From Liolophura sinensis (Eukaryota; Mollusca; Polyplacophora; Chitonida; Chitonidae), in NCBI RefSeq assembly GCF_032854445.1, contig NC_088302.1, forward strand, positions 39,376,191 through 39,440,190: a DNA stretch of 64,000 nt. Reading direction: 5' to 3'. The position numbers and the translations under genes were made by a program. Below the pieces are notes generated by a model. That model did not search any database, was not told the DNA's origin, and was given only the letters and a program-made list of their open reading frames with translations. Numbering within the stretch: position 1 is the first letter of the stretch; each line of letters starts with the position of its first letter. Shown here piece after piece: positions 22,901 through 30,985 of this stretch.

Positions 22901-25900
22901 TTATCCAGGTGCTGTCTTGTCCTTGAAGAATGTATCATTGTAATCCTGCTATATAAAGTGCAAGAGTACCGGTATGCCGCAATAGTATCCTACCCTAGAA
23001 TTTGTAGTCAGCTACAGCGTACTGCCATATATGTACATGTAATTACTGACCTGTGGGCATGAGTGAGCTTGGCCTCTGCGGTGGTGCGGGAGGCCTACTG
23101 GATGGGCGTGGTGGGGGTGAGCGTGGATGGGAGGCAGCTGTCTGCTCACCTTCATCTGAAAAAATAAATACACTTTAACTCATGTTAAAACAGCTTAATA
23201 TCTAGAACTACGGTATCCCATAACCTGGTTCAACCTTTAGCATGTTTATGTGGATGCTGACCTTTACTATTAGTTACATGGTCACTCAGTGATAGGATAC
23301 ACAAATATATGGTGTCACCATATATTTGTGTATCCTATCACTGAGTCACCATGTAACAAATTTATCCTGCAGAGACCCATCCATTCAGTGCAGAAGACCC
23401 GTGTATCGCTTCAGCAATGTGACCATCGTTGGACCCTAAGAAAGGGAGATAACCTAGTCAGCAGACACATACATGTATAACGTCGTCTGCAGGATTTGAG
23501 AAAATATCTGTACCCCACATGACCGTTGTTGTCCAATGAAAAGCAGAATATTTTGTCTGATGCGGGATAATGTTTGTTACGGTTACCCAAGCAGCTGCCT
23601 GGCTAAATATGAGGGTTACTGACAATTGCAGTATCCTGTCAATCAGTATCACATTATAGCGAACTGATAGCACAAAAGAAACATCAATCTCCAGTTCAAA
23701 AGACTTGCGTTATATCAACGAATCGCTTCAGCAACATCATGCTTTTGACAGTCAAACAAAAGGACACAGCCTAGTCCACAAACGCATCAGAAACATACAC
23801 ATCATCCCTTACATGACCTGGATAATATCCCATACCTCAACAACATTACCACAGCAATATTAAACATTGTAAACACTACAACAGTGAAGGGTAAACAATG
23901 ACTAATATTTAATAATATCAACATATGCACCTGCTATATATGTCAATACTGACATACAATCCACATGTACATATAGTTGGCACCTTTGTTTCCTCTCTCA
24001 AAAGCAGGTGTACAATAAGATCATTACATTTATTTATTTATTTGATTGGTGTTTTAAGCCGTACTCAAGAATATTTCACTTATACGACTTATATGGCTGG
24101 CAGACCTTCCCACGTAAGGGCGGAGAGGAAGCCAGCATGAGTTGAACTTGAACTCACAGAGACTGCATTGGTCGGAGGCTCCTGGGTCATTGCATTGTGA
24201 TGGTGTGCTAATCCCATTGGCACCGGCAGCCACCTATTTATTTTATTTATTTGATTGGTGTTTCACACTGTACTCAAGAATATTTCACTTATACGATGGT
24301 GGCCAGCATTATGGTGGGAGGAAACCGGGCAGAAAACCCACGACCATCCGCAGGTTGCTGGTAGACCATCCCATGCATGGCCTGAAAGGGACGGGGGCCT
24401 CCTAAGATCATTACATAGATATGTGGCTGTCAAATACTTTACTTTTGATCCACAACTAAACTATGTGCATCATGCAGTGTTCTTCAAACATGTGACATTT
24501 AAAAAGCATGTCATAAAAGATACTTGCCATCACATATATCAGTTAAAGACTTTCTATGCTTCTACAAAATACTGGAAACATTACATTATTCCATGCAATA
24601 AACACTGACCCTGATGATTTCAGTGGTATTTAGGCATACAATTATTATGAAAACGACACCCAAAATGATTTGTTTGTGTCAATAAAGATGCAAGCGTCAT
24701 AAAACTGTGCAGATTTTATCTCTAGACCTCATTGTTCTCTCAGAATGTTTAAAATATTGGTCACAGTGGCATTTGAAAAGGTTGAAGAACTAGGGTATGT
24801 ACTGCATACATGTATATTTCACAAAGTCAATGATACAAGTGTTAGGGGAGTTTGGTCTTATTTGCCAAAACTGAAACTCACGAAGTAAATACTCTGTACG
24901 CCTCCTCATGCTAACATCATAACTCGGGGATGTATGTTAAATACAAAGTCGGTAAAAATTATACACCTCCAAAGACTGACAGTACCTCACATGTACACTC
25001 TGTGTAGTTAGTCTGTTGTACTCACTATGTACTCTTTGCAAAATATCCATCTAAAAACTTCATGCAACTTATGTTTTTGTATAACACATTAACACTCTTA
25101 CCCCTGCCATGTGCCCTGTTGGAAGCACAGGAAAATAATGATATGAGAAATCCACGGTACCGGTTCATACTATATAGTATACACCTCTGCTTGAAAATTT
25201 CAAACTTGGCCTACAGTACTACACACACGTAAACATCAGCATGTTCCATGGCACTGACATTCAACATAGCCAGAGCCCAGCCTTGCATTCCACATCTGAC
25301 AAACATTACAACATTCCCCAAAGAGGACACACAGTCAGTTAAAGCCAATTTTTTTCTAATACAACTGAGGGAACTAATACATCTCCTTCCTCTCTGATAC
25401 ATAACATACCACGATACATGTATGTACACATATACATGTATCTGGCAGCAACAGTGATTAAATGGGTTCCCCCCCCCCCCCCCTTCTTTTCTTCCCTAAG
25501 TTAAATAATGCATGGCTTTGCTTCCTGGAATGATAACATCTGTGAATCTGCATAACACGCCCATATAAGGTAATGTAATGAGTCACCATTCTGTAGCACA
25601 CCATGTACATGTATATGGATCACAACATATCAGCATTCAACTGTAGAAGTATGTATTTCAGAAACCATAACCAAAACAATTGCATCATTACACATATGTG
25701 TACGTCATTTTATTGAAAGTGAATATATAGTGTGCTGCTGTGTATACATTGAAAAAATGATATAGGAAAGTTATCACAGAAAAATACGTAAAAAATTCTA
25801 TAAAGATTTCAAAGTCGTCAAGATGAAGTTCAGTTTGGTGATATGGCACTGACGGACAATTCACTCCTTTGTAGCCATGTTGTTAAAGTCCTTATAAACT

Positions 25901-28900
25901 TGGCCAATCACTACACTGAAAGTACCAAGTCACAATGGGAGACTCGAGGGCTAGCTTAACACAGCCAGTCCAAATGACAGTAGATTGCATCATTTTGCTT
26001 AGCAAAGTCAGATTTATTACAAAAATATCTTCCCAAAATCTGCATGAAAGAGTCTGTTATCTATCAGAATGTCCGGCTATATTCCGTAAATTCCCTGAAG
26101 TCGGTACAGCCAGCTAAGCCAAATGCTTACACACAAAGCTTACAAATTTGTCAATCATTTTATCCCAAATGCTTACACCCATGCAGGATGAGGACGAGCA
26201 GGGCCGCTAAATCACAACATTTGTGTCCATGAATAGCCTTGACCGAGCACTAAACTAAAAGAAACATCGGCCCTTTGAATAAGGAACAGAGCTGATACTC
26301 TTTGCTTGGGTACCAGGCGTTTTTGTTTGTATTTTCTCATTGTCACATTGTTTAATACTGATGGTACGGGACTTCTCCTACATTTTGTGACATCACTCCA
26401 AACAGCTATAACATGGCAAAATAGGGTCACCAAATTAGCGGCTAGGTACTGACTACTATTTGCTATTTATTTCGTTGATAGGCAGTGAAGAATTTTTAAA
26501 ATATTTTTAGGCCATTTCTGGAATACTACTTTATTAATTAATACAGCTTTATTACTACTTTATTAAGAAATTAAAAAATTTCTTTCTTTCATTATTTAAC
26601 TGGTCTCCCCAGACTCTGCTCGGTTTCCTCCCACAATAATGCTGGCTGCCATTGTATAAGCGAAATACTGTTGAATATGGTGTAAAACACCAGTCAAATA
26701 AATTTATTTAATTGGTGCTTCACACCAGACTAAAGAATATTTCACTTTCACAGCAGTCACCAGAATTATGATCCAAAGAAACCCAGCAGAGCCCAGTGGA
26801 ACTCATCACAATCTAGAGATTACCAAAGTAATGATTGGCTCAAATGAAACACAACAGGGAAGTCCATCCAGAAATATTTTAAATTGTTTTTACATTTTTG
26901 TCTTACCAAGAAATTCCACACAAGCAATTACATGTATTTTCTAACATGAGTTTTTGAAATTATATTTTCCAAAGGCTTACATGCATAGAGTTCCTAAAAA
27001 TCCATTAAAACTGACAGTATGAAAGTAATCCTAACCTAGTACAAAAGAGATGATATTAAACAAAATAATTATTTTCAAAAATCCTCTGAAGGAAAGTAGG
27101 GGAATTCTTGTGAAGATAGAACATCACTTAGACCCAGATCCTTGAAAGGCCACTGTGTTTTATCCTATTTTAAATACTTTTTATGCAACAGTAAAAATTC
27201 TAAAAAATGAACGAAAATAGTTTTGTGTACAACTTTGCCCAGCACTTGGAATGAGATCAACTTTATCTCAACATTTATGTTCATTTTAACATAGATGACA
27301 CATAATGTACATAATGTGTGACAGCTTAACTCTCCAGCTTCTTTGCTGATTTGCCTGGCGGACAAGGCTTTTTTTTATCTGTCTGACAGATTGCACTGAC
27401 TGACAGATTGAAATTGAACAGCAAAGTTCATACAAAAAAAAAATTGTCAAACATAACTGCTGAAATTTCTGTAGACTGATTTATCGGAAAATTTATTTGT
27501 TCCCTCTCAATTTTGCATTAAACTCATGTAAAGGAAGATGGACTTCAGTGACCCAAATTGTTTATTTGATATTTTTCATTCTTTTAATGATTTTTATTAT
27601 TTAAGAAATTTTAAACAGTCCGAAGTGAAGCAAAAATCTAGACACTTATTACATATACAGTATATATTGTAGTCCAATTGTGGGGAATGCATGTTGATGA
27701 CCCCTGTTATCTTTCTTTGGTACATTCTAAAAGCACGAAGCTTACAAATTTGTCAATCATTTTATCCCAAAAATTAATAAAACTAATTTATGTCCACATA
27801 TGCATGAATCATTGGGGTTTTATGTCATACTAAACAATTTTTCAGTAATATGACGATGAATCATTAGGTGTGTGTATAAATATACATACTCTTCTTGTGG
27901 CACAGCGAGTCCACATCGCCAAGGTGCTGCCGCCAATGAAGTATCACGTCGAAGACACCAGACATGACACCCCACCCAGTCACATTATACTGACACCGGG
28001 CCAACCAGTCATATTAAACTGCTCTAACCTCACAGTGCTGATTGCCAAGCGAGGGCAGCAACAAGCACCATTTTTAAAGTCTTTAGTATGACCCGACTCA
28101 AGTTTGATCACAAGTCTCCAAACCTCAATGCAGACGGTCTAACCAGTAGGCCACCAAAGCGGTCATAAACTAAATAAATAATTACTTAATAAAATTATGC
28201 TGTGTTACAGTACATGCATCATGCCAATATGTGGGACATATGCATCACCCAGATAATTGGTCACAGGAGGGATGAGCAGAGTAGAGCTGACAGGTTAACC
28301 ACGTGCCATATTGAACTCTCACACATACAGTAGTAAATCAGCATGTACATCTACAATAATATCAGCTAGCAACAAGACTGAAACCATCTGACAATTCAGT
28401 ATACATGATGTTGTTTGATCATCCTCCTACTAACTCTAGTTAAATAACTTGTGCAAGATAACTGCTTCAGAATGTATATATGGAATTGGGTGGCTTTGAG
28501 CTGAAACTAGTACTGATCATTTTCTAATAATTGCATCAATCTCAGTTTGTACAAAACAAACAACTGACAGGGATAAATTCAGGCATTTGCCCCAATGGGT
28601 GCCCAAATTAAACCAAAGGCTTGAAAAAAAAGGAAAACAAAAAAAAAATTGCAAAGAAAGCCACACTTAAAAAATTGGTTTACTTTCATTAATTTGAAAA
28701 GTATAACTTATTAGAAGTTAGAATTTCTTTGTTAGACTTGTTAATATAAGTACTCCAACAATTTCTCAATCCTTGTCCAAACAATTGATCCATATTATTA
28801 AGAATTCGTAAAAATAATCAGTGATCAAAAGCAAAAAAAAAAATCCCTTTCCATATCCCTTTCTTTGGGAGCTTCTTGCATTTGATTTAGCAAGTCACTT

Positions 28901-30644
28901 TATGATGTTACTTTGACAGCACTTTTTCTACTAAAAATGAAAGGTATAAGTATGATCACCATGAAACATAACATATACATGCATGCATAAAAAGTTGCAG
29001 TGTGTAACATAAATACACACTTACTGTATGTGTAAATATTTTACATAAACAGGTTAAACGTTACTGTTACATTAACTCATGGCAAAAGTGCTTATTTGAC
29101 TGATTAAGAGAATCATGACTGCTGGGTAATAGGTCTGCCAAAATAATCAAGATATCTCACATGATCATTCACTAGAATAAGCCTTAGCATTATTCACCCA
29201 GATAAAGTATATGTACGACAAACAATGCCAGAACAATACCTCCCCTTATGGGTGTTAAAATGTTCAGAAAGAATTCCTTTTGTTGTTTATCATGTGTAGA
29301 CAAAGGACGATGTCAAACAAATACCATTGTGCTACCCTATCTAAGTGGTCTTCTCTGTAACAAGCCATTACAATGAAGCTTAAAATAACTTCAATGAGGC
29401 ACACGTCTGACAGCTATGTACACTGTAGGTCTCTTTAAGCACATAAGTTAGTCTCATTTTAACAGTTGAACTAGGGAATGCTGAGAAGTCTGTACACAGC
29501 AGTTACATATAGCTATACCCACATACAATGATGCTTTACTTTGACTACACTGATAAAGCCGTTCTTTTTTGAAGTCCATATATTATAACCAATAGATCTG
29601 ATTATCTCATAAACTGTTCTATTGTAAAAACATAAAATTCTCCATACCATCCCTGGACACTGAAAAATGCTAATTTCCACTCAAGCACCTACATATAACA
29701 AAATATATATAATTACAGCCTTATGAACGACCATGCTTAACCAGGTAAACACTTAAATTACAAGTCTTAAACACTGCCATCTCAAATGTGTCAGTATCTA
29801 TAAGAAAGCAACTAAGAAGAGAAAATAGTGATGTACTGCCCTGACAACACAAGATTAAGGATTACAAAAATTAGAACATAGAGATATATGCATTTCTATT
29901 TTATTACAAAGGTGTAATTTATGGTAAATTTTGAAATCCTTCAATGGAAGGATGACATCATGTAAACATCTAAATTGAAAAGTCACCAGAGTAACAACTG
30001 TCTGTTGTTTACATGTATATGCAATGGTCGATATTAACGAACAACATCTGGCAACCTAGCAAAGAATTCTCCATTTTCAAGGGGATACATAGCCTTAAAT
30101 GCATGCATTTTGTGTTTATTTATTAAGTCAGAAATTGAACTTCCAAGAAACTTGATCCAAATAAGATAAAAATAAATGTTAATGCTTAGAAATTAAAATT
30201 TGAATCACACTGTCTGTGGTTAATAAAAATTCCTTGAAAATGACCATTAAAGAGGTTACCTGATTAAGAAGATAATGACAGCCTGAGTACAACATAACAA
30301 GCTAAACAGCGTTAACAAGGCTTATGATCACAAATGTTTTTACACTTTTTAATTTTTTTAGTCCTGTCTTACATAAATTAATGTGCCCATGCCAGCTGTT
30401 GTTAATGTGAACTTTATACGAAATGAAAACGAATTGAAATGATTCTTAATCATCAACACTTAACTATTACCACAGAAACTGTTATGTGGTGCTATAAGAT
30501 ACAATCTGAATGCACGCTTGCTGATCATCTCGAATGACTAACTTTTAAACTGTCAGTATATCGTCTCTTACCCTGTTTCGGCCTCATCACCACTGATGAT
30601 GGCCGTTTGGGAAGCGGAGGCGCTGTCACTCCGCCTTTATCCAT
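4843..30644 (-). CDS. SH3D19/EVE1-like SH3 adaptor protein, 13 exons
   Basis: Spliced minus-strand CDS: 30644-30572, 23155-23051, 20683-20557, 17361-17234, 16386-15084, 13234-13173, 12424-12297, 11205-11083, 10176-9787, 9564-9244, 8475-8262, 6465-6368, 4962-4843. Every junction is AG/GT and every phase joins, giving 3192 bases and 1063 residues. Residues 1-599 are proline-rich with many PxxP SH3 ligands; five SH3 domains lie near 625-680, 717-773, 796-850, 930-987 and 1007-1061; 876-909 is Lys/Glu-rich and probably helical. The order and the RPGPGHPLF...GIA and GPRCQARFDY signatures match vertebrate SH3D19 (EVE1), a cytoplasmic adaptor known to bind ADAM metalloprotease tails and to act in EGFR-ligand shedding and Ras signalling. 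From memory human SH3D19 is about 790 residues, so this protein has a longer proline-rich half. There are no membrane segments. Other SH3 adaptors (CIN85/CD2AP, intersectin) fit less well. Alternative or cassette exons cannot be excluded. Confidence 0.9.
5013..5588. repeat. 57-bp minisatellite, about 10 units
   Basis: The unit contains ggttataaggtcaaggagg and cacagttacaagagattg and repeats every 57 bases (for example ggttataagg at about 5052, 5109 and 5166). Because 57 is 19 codons, ORFs run through the array in several frames on both strands, giving 19-residue periodic peptides. The array lies wholly inside an intron, so these ORFs are not thought to be translated. Confidence 0.95.
5838..6292. 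repeat. 32-bp minisatellite, about 14 irregular units
   Basis: The unit is gattacgtggataggatagg followed by atagaagacact. Several units lack the acgtgg segment or read tatgatag, so lengths vary. It is intronic and separated from the 57-bp array by about 250 bases of single-copy sequence. Confidence 0.92.
6368..6465 (-). CDS. SH3D19-like exon 12: first half of SH3-5
   Basis: The acceptor is gactgcag/GTTCC, entering in phase 1, and the donor is gtagga, leaving in phase 0. It encodes a charged linker (SRVEPKSEEETRTK) and then KVKALYEFTGENSQELSFK, a canonical ALYDF plus RT-loop start. It closely matches the start of the last SH3 of vertebrate SH3D19. Confidence 0.9.
7308..7390 (-). pseudogene. 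Partial copy D of exon 11 3' end, decayed
   Basis: The segment resembles the last ~80 bases of exon 11 plus its donor (on plus, tatctaccctttttcttcag). On the minus strand it reads roughly RVGVFQQLMNRS before a stop, against KVGIFPAAYVQIIKDL in the real exon. It is the most diverged and most distant copy. Confidence 0.6.
7893..7975 (-). pseudogene. Partial copy C of exon 11 3' end
   Basis: The similarity covers gatgatctgtacatagactg and gatgcccactt, corresponding to the GIFPAAYVQII coding stretch. The donor side is altered, so it would not be expected to splice normally. It lies about 120 bases from copy B. Confidence 0.65.
8014..8090 (-). pseudogene. Partial copy B of exon 11 3' end
   Basis: The copy keeps the gtaggt donor but has an 8-base deletion between the ATTAAA and GAAAAAGG segments, which shifts the frame at the DLKKK coding part. 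It is followed on the plus strand by the same tacatgtgttatatacgtat spacer as copy A, showing a tandem array with a period near 120 bases. Confidence 0.8.
8132..8213 (-). pseudogene. Partial copy A of exon 11 3' end, donor intact
   Basis: On the minus strand this reads MTGRVGIFPAAYVQIIKDLK with the reading frame open and the gtaggt donor preserved, nearly identical to the end of exon 11. I see no convincing AG acceptor directly in front of it that would keep frame, so it is probably a non-exonic duplicate, though an alternative 5' splice site is possible. Confidence 0.8.
8262..8475 (-). CDS. SH3D19-like exon 11: SH3-4
   Basis: The acceptor is ttgcttcag/AGTGAC in phase 0; the donor is gtaggt in phase 1. 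It encodes a complete SH3 domain on one exon: AYSIAIHEFKGETADDLSF, then the binding-site Trp in NDEWLKG, then GKVGIFPAAYVQII. The 3' end of this exon and its donor have been copied several times into the following intron. Confidence 0.93.
8476..9243 (-). other. SH3D19-like intron 10
   Basis: A diverged SINE-like stretch (about 8494-8700: cttttacaccatacttaaaa, then a garbled body) occupies one end. The rest is A-rich single-copy sequence. Nothing coding was found. Confidence 0.6.
9244..9564 (-). CDS. SH3D19-like exon 10: end of SH3-3 and charged linker
   Basis: The acceptor is atattttcag/GCTGG and the donor gtaagg; both are phase 0. AGDKIQLISYVSADWLFGEA and GKQGKFPSAFIDDMP complete SH3-3. After it comes a strongly charged stretch (about residues 876-909, rich in E and K, for example EKREEKKTEEQKKKQKEKYE), likely a single alpha helix or coiled coil spacing SH3-3 from SH3-4. 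Confidence 0.92.
9787..10176 (-). CDS. SH3D19-like exon 9: SH3-2 and start of SH3-3
   Basis: The acceptor is tttttttacag/GGAGTT and the donor gtaagt, both phase 0. It encodes a linker, a full SH3 (GPRCQARFDYDGETSEDLTF, Trp in GEDWLRGE, NGKIGIFPATFVEVIEDLP), a Ser/Asp-rich spacer and the start of SH3-3 (VREAMYTFNGEEGELSFK). The GPRCQARFDY signature matches the third SH3 of vertebrate SH3D19. Confidence 0.94.
10177..11082 (-). other. SH3D19-like intron 8
   Basis: A segment at 10605-10760 is similar to 41253-41425 in HERC2 intron 2 (shared ttcaagtgacacattt, tttcttatcaaaa-type and tatgtgcttctaaaa-type runs), marking an interspersed repeat. No exon-like ORF was found. Confidence 0.6.
10605..10760. 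repeat. Interspersed repeat family Y, copy 1
   Basis: Aligned landmarks with 41253-41425 are caagtgacacattt, ttctgattggttcaaccacc, gtttcattaatttcttatca and tatgtgcttctaaaa. Both copies are intronic, in different genes, and share no coding potential. The family is unrecognised. Confidence 0.5.
11083..11205 (-). CDS. SH3D19-like exon 8: second half of SH3-1
   Basis: The acceptor is tttttccag/GAAGGG and the donor gtatgt, both phase 0. EGDVIVLLRQVDDSWFYGK and EIEGIFPGNFVKVMEPL supply the n-Src loop, ligand-binding Trp and the GIFPxNFV core. The preceding intron interrupts the domain directly after ELSFN. Confidence 0.94.
11206..12296 (-). other. SH3D19-like intron 7
   Basis: Most of this phase-0 intron is the ~179-bp tandem repeat block (11327-12085), ending in a C15 run at 12056-12070. 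No additional SH3 half-domains were seen here although vertebrate SH3D19 has one more SH3 in this part of the protein. Confidence 0.75.
11327..12085. repeat. ~179-bp tandem repeat block 1 (about 4 units)
   Basis: Units recur about every 179-180 bases (tcaggaattcagtaattta at about 11560, 11740 and 11920). Each unit contains ggaatatccccct, tctgttacacatgtg-type, gagctcaatacat and taccacccctaacattttg. The same unit, with the same starting flank (aaggctaccaaa), occurs at 14059-15015 in intron 5. Confidence 0.9.
12297..12424 (-). CDS. SH3D19-like exon 7: first half of SH3-1
   Basis: The acceptor is ctgttgtag/CTCCC (phase 1) and the donor gtacgt (phase 0). APKLPPRPGPGHPLF and CPYGIAVATHDY...ELSFN match the vertebrate SH3D19 segment leading into its first SH3 (RPKPGHPLY...GIA). 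An upstream AG at ttctag would run into an in-frame stop, which supports the acceptor chosen. Confidence 0.92.
12425..13172 (-). other. SH3D19-like intron 6
   Basis: This intron holds two identical 121-bp direct repeats (12723-12843 and 12876-12996) inside a ~153-bp duplicated unit. The rest is single-copy with no coding potential. Confidence 0.75.
12723..12996. repeat. 121-bp identical direct duplication
   Basis: The segment from tatgagaagctctcctag to gcacttatctaag occurs at 12723-12843 and again at 12876-12996 with no differences that I can see. The similarity extends weakly into the 32-base spacer (atatatacat). The identity suggests a recent duplication. Confidence 0.93.
13173..13234 (-). 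CDS. SH3D19-like exon 6: small linker exon
   Basis: The acceptor is attttgcag/TGTATC (enters phase 2) and the donor gtatcc (leaves phase 1). It encodes IVSSSGSTRQVIIHEVYPQSE, about 21 residues. The call rests on good splice sites and the fact that it joins exons 5 and 7 in frame; RQVIIHEVYP may be a degenerate relative of the RPTIIR motif seen in exon 5. Confidence 0.78.
14059..15015. repeat. ~179-bp tandem repeat block 2, split by a SINE
   Basis: The same unit as 11327-12085 in about four copies, starting with the same flank (aaggctaccaaa). One unit is interrupted by the SINE at 14481-14751. Two blocks with a common flank in one gene point to segmental duplication rather than independent amplification. 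Confidence 0.88.
14481..14751 (-). mobile_element. tRNA-derived SINE with 8-bp target duplication
   Basis: A full-length copy in minus orientation: head near 14751 (cttggttcagttggttagc), B box gagttcaagtccag, tail (TAAA)n near 14481. It is flanked by caggaatt at 14472-14479 and 14752-14759, an exact 8-bp duplication. It sits inside a repeat unit, so it is younger than that array. Confidence 0.92.
15084..16386 (-). CDS. SH3D19-like exon 5: large proline-rich exon
   Basis: The acceptor is cttgtttcag/CTTCC (phase 1) and the donor gtgagt (phase 2). It encodes 434 residues rich in P, S, K and R with many PxxP motifs (SVPPPRPKS, ARPKLPCRPGRP, PVPKPRPRP, PKPKPKPKPE, RPRGAPPSRP). Other segments: NLIDLSQEDSG, which resembles the hydrophobic core of a clathrin-box peptide; two RPTIIR motifs; SVNELKAAFEKRKSGM, a probable short helix; and a QSSLS repeat. 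The region is expected to be largely disordered and to bind SH3 proteins. No conserved enzyme domain is present. Confidence 0.92.
16387..17233 (-). other. SH3D19-like intron 4
   Basis: The intron carries a diverged SINE (16838-17090) and an older SINE-like fragment near 16700-16790. No coding sequence was found. Confidence 0.7.
16838..17090 (-). mobile_element. Diverged tRNA-derived SINE
   Basis: It keeps the order of the family (gtactcaagaatatttcact, cagccagcattatg, ggaaacc, tgagaggctcctgagtcatt), but the head is altered (catgtgaacacctccgccat). Its divergence from the other copies indicates an older insertion. Confidence 0.75.
17234..17361 (-). CDS. SH3D19-like exon 4
   Basis: The acceptor is attattctag/GCGCC (phase 2) and the donor gtaatt (phase 1). 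It encodes RPEITIVSARPMSQVGFRQE and then a Pro/Ser-rich tail. The RPEITIVSARP stretch looks related to the RPTIIR repeats of exon 5. Part of the proline-rich half. Confidence 0.85.
17362..20556 (-). other. SH3D19-like intron 3
   Basis: The intron has a CA/TA microsatellite near 18809-18840 and several TACATGTA-type octamers. No exon-like ORF and no recognisable repeat copy longer than about 100 bases was found. Confidence 0.55.
20557..20683 (-). CDS. SH3D19-like exon 3
   Basis: The acceptor is atttattgcag/GTGCT (phase 1) and the donor gtgagt (phase 2). It encodes about 42 residues including PVPKLPAPPARHKG, a PxxP-rich segment. It is placed by splice sites, phase and proline-rich composition shared with exons 2 and 5. 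Confidence 0.83.
20684..23050 (-). other. SH3D19-like intron 2
   Basis: A G13 run lies at about 20795-20807. The rest is A+T-rich single-copy sequence without exon-like ORFs. Confidence 0.55.
23051..23155 (-). CDS. SH3D19-like exon 2
   Basis: The acceptor is tttttcag/ATGAAG (phase 1) and the donor gtcagt (phase 1). It encodes DEGEQTAASHPRSPPPRPSS and RPPAPPQRPSSLMPT, that is, several overlapping PxxP ligands. The first codon is completed across the junction. Confidence 0.85.
23273..23357. repeat. 85-bp near-perfect palindrome
   Basis: Two 42-base arms (23273-23314 and 23316-23357) are reverse complements with one mismatch (23283 against 23347) around a single central base. The arms contain cactcagtgataggatac and its complement. 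It could extrude a cruciform or form an RNA hairpin in the intron. Confidence 0.95.
24030..24402 (-). mobile_element. Tandem SINE dimer within one target duplication
   Basis: Two SINE copies in the same minus orientation lie end to end: 24030-24234 (body internally deleted, most of the GGTTTCCTCC region missing) and 24236-24402 (lacks the tRNA head). The pair, not each copy, is bracketed by the exact 14-base repeat taagatcattacat at 24016-24029 and 24403-24416. Confidence 0.88.
25469..25483. repeat. C15 homopolymer
   Basis: A run of 15 cytosines in A+T-rich intron. Similar runs occur at 12056-12070 (C) and about 20795-20807 (G). Confidence 0.9.
26136..27771. repeat. 34-bp direct repeat pair in intron 1
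   Basis: The sequence aagcttacaaatttgtcaat followed by cattttatcccaaa occurs at 26136-26169 and 27738-27771 without change, 1.6 kb apart. It may be a fragment of an unrecognised interspersed repeat. The span given covers both copies; the sequence between is not repeated. Confidence 0.7.
26608..26822. mobile_element. Inverted (tail-to-tail) SINE pair
   Basis: A plus-oriented 3' SINE fragment (26608-26702: cggtttcctcccacaataat ... aacaccagtcaaataaat) abuts a minus-oriented fragment (26703-26822: ttatttaattggtgcttcac ... gaaacccagcagagcccag). The A+T tails meet at the centre, giving a fold-back structure. The second arm is more diverged. Confidence 0.82.
27848..28165 (-). mobile_element. Probable second tRNA-derived SINE family
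   Basis: On the minus strand it starts near 28165 with a tRNA-like stretch (tggcctactggttagaccgt) and a weak B box (gtgatcaaacttgag). A body follows with gtgactgggtggggtgtcat and gtggactcgctgtgccac. It differs from the common SINE of this window. The family assignment rests on the tRNA-like head only. Confidence 0.5.
30572..30644 (-). CDS. SH3D19-like exon 1 with start codon
   Basis: ATG at 30644-30642, then DKGGVTAPPLPKRPSSVVMR and a gtaaga donor in phase 1. An in-frame TGA lies upstream of the ATG, supporting this start. APPLPKRPSS is already a PxxP ligand, consistent with the rest of the N-terminal half. A different first exon further upstream cannot be excluded. Confidence 0.8.
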
Positions 30645-30977
30645 CGCAACACTCAACAATTTGTCGCCTGACGTACACGTTCAAGAAATATCATTTACCA
30701 AAAGGCTTATGCAAGCCCTTTCTACCCTGCTTTCGTTTAAATATCCAGTTTTTTCCTGTCAATAAACATTCCCATTAAATCTTCACTTCATCGTTATCAC
30801 TTCTTCAAGACACACTGGCGTTGTTGTTGAAGTTTGCGACACAACCAGATGCCCATAGGCTAAGTAGTGTTTGTGTTGTTGAGACACATACAGATAAAAA
30901 CCGTTGGCGACGAACTAATGAGTGTCGATGGGATTAAGGTAAAGTGGGACAAGAGTTACCGAACGTTGTTTTGACAG

Positions 30978-30985
30978 ACGGAAGT
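30978..30985 (+). promoter_or_regulatory. ETS-type binding motif
   Basis: ACGGAAGT matches the GGAA core of ETS/GABP sites. It lies 43 bases before the candidate HERC2 5' UTR donor and next to a GC-rich gacggcgcc. Such motifs are characteristic of TATA-less bidirectional promoters in animals; occupancy here is an inference. Confidence 0.4.

Larger units (their letters stand above)
23156..30571 (-). other. SH3D19-like intron 1 (7.4 kb)
   Basis: The longest intron of the gene. It holds an 85-bp palindrome (23273-23357), a SINE dimer (24030-24402), a C15 run (25469-25483), an inverted SINE pair (26608-26822), a 34-bp direct repeat (26136-26169 and 27738-27771) and a second tRNA-like element (27848-28165). 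From 28.2 to 30.5 kb I see only A+T-rich sequence. Confidence 0.65.
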
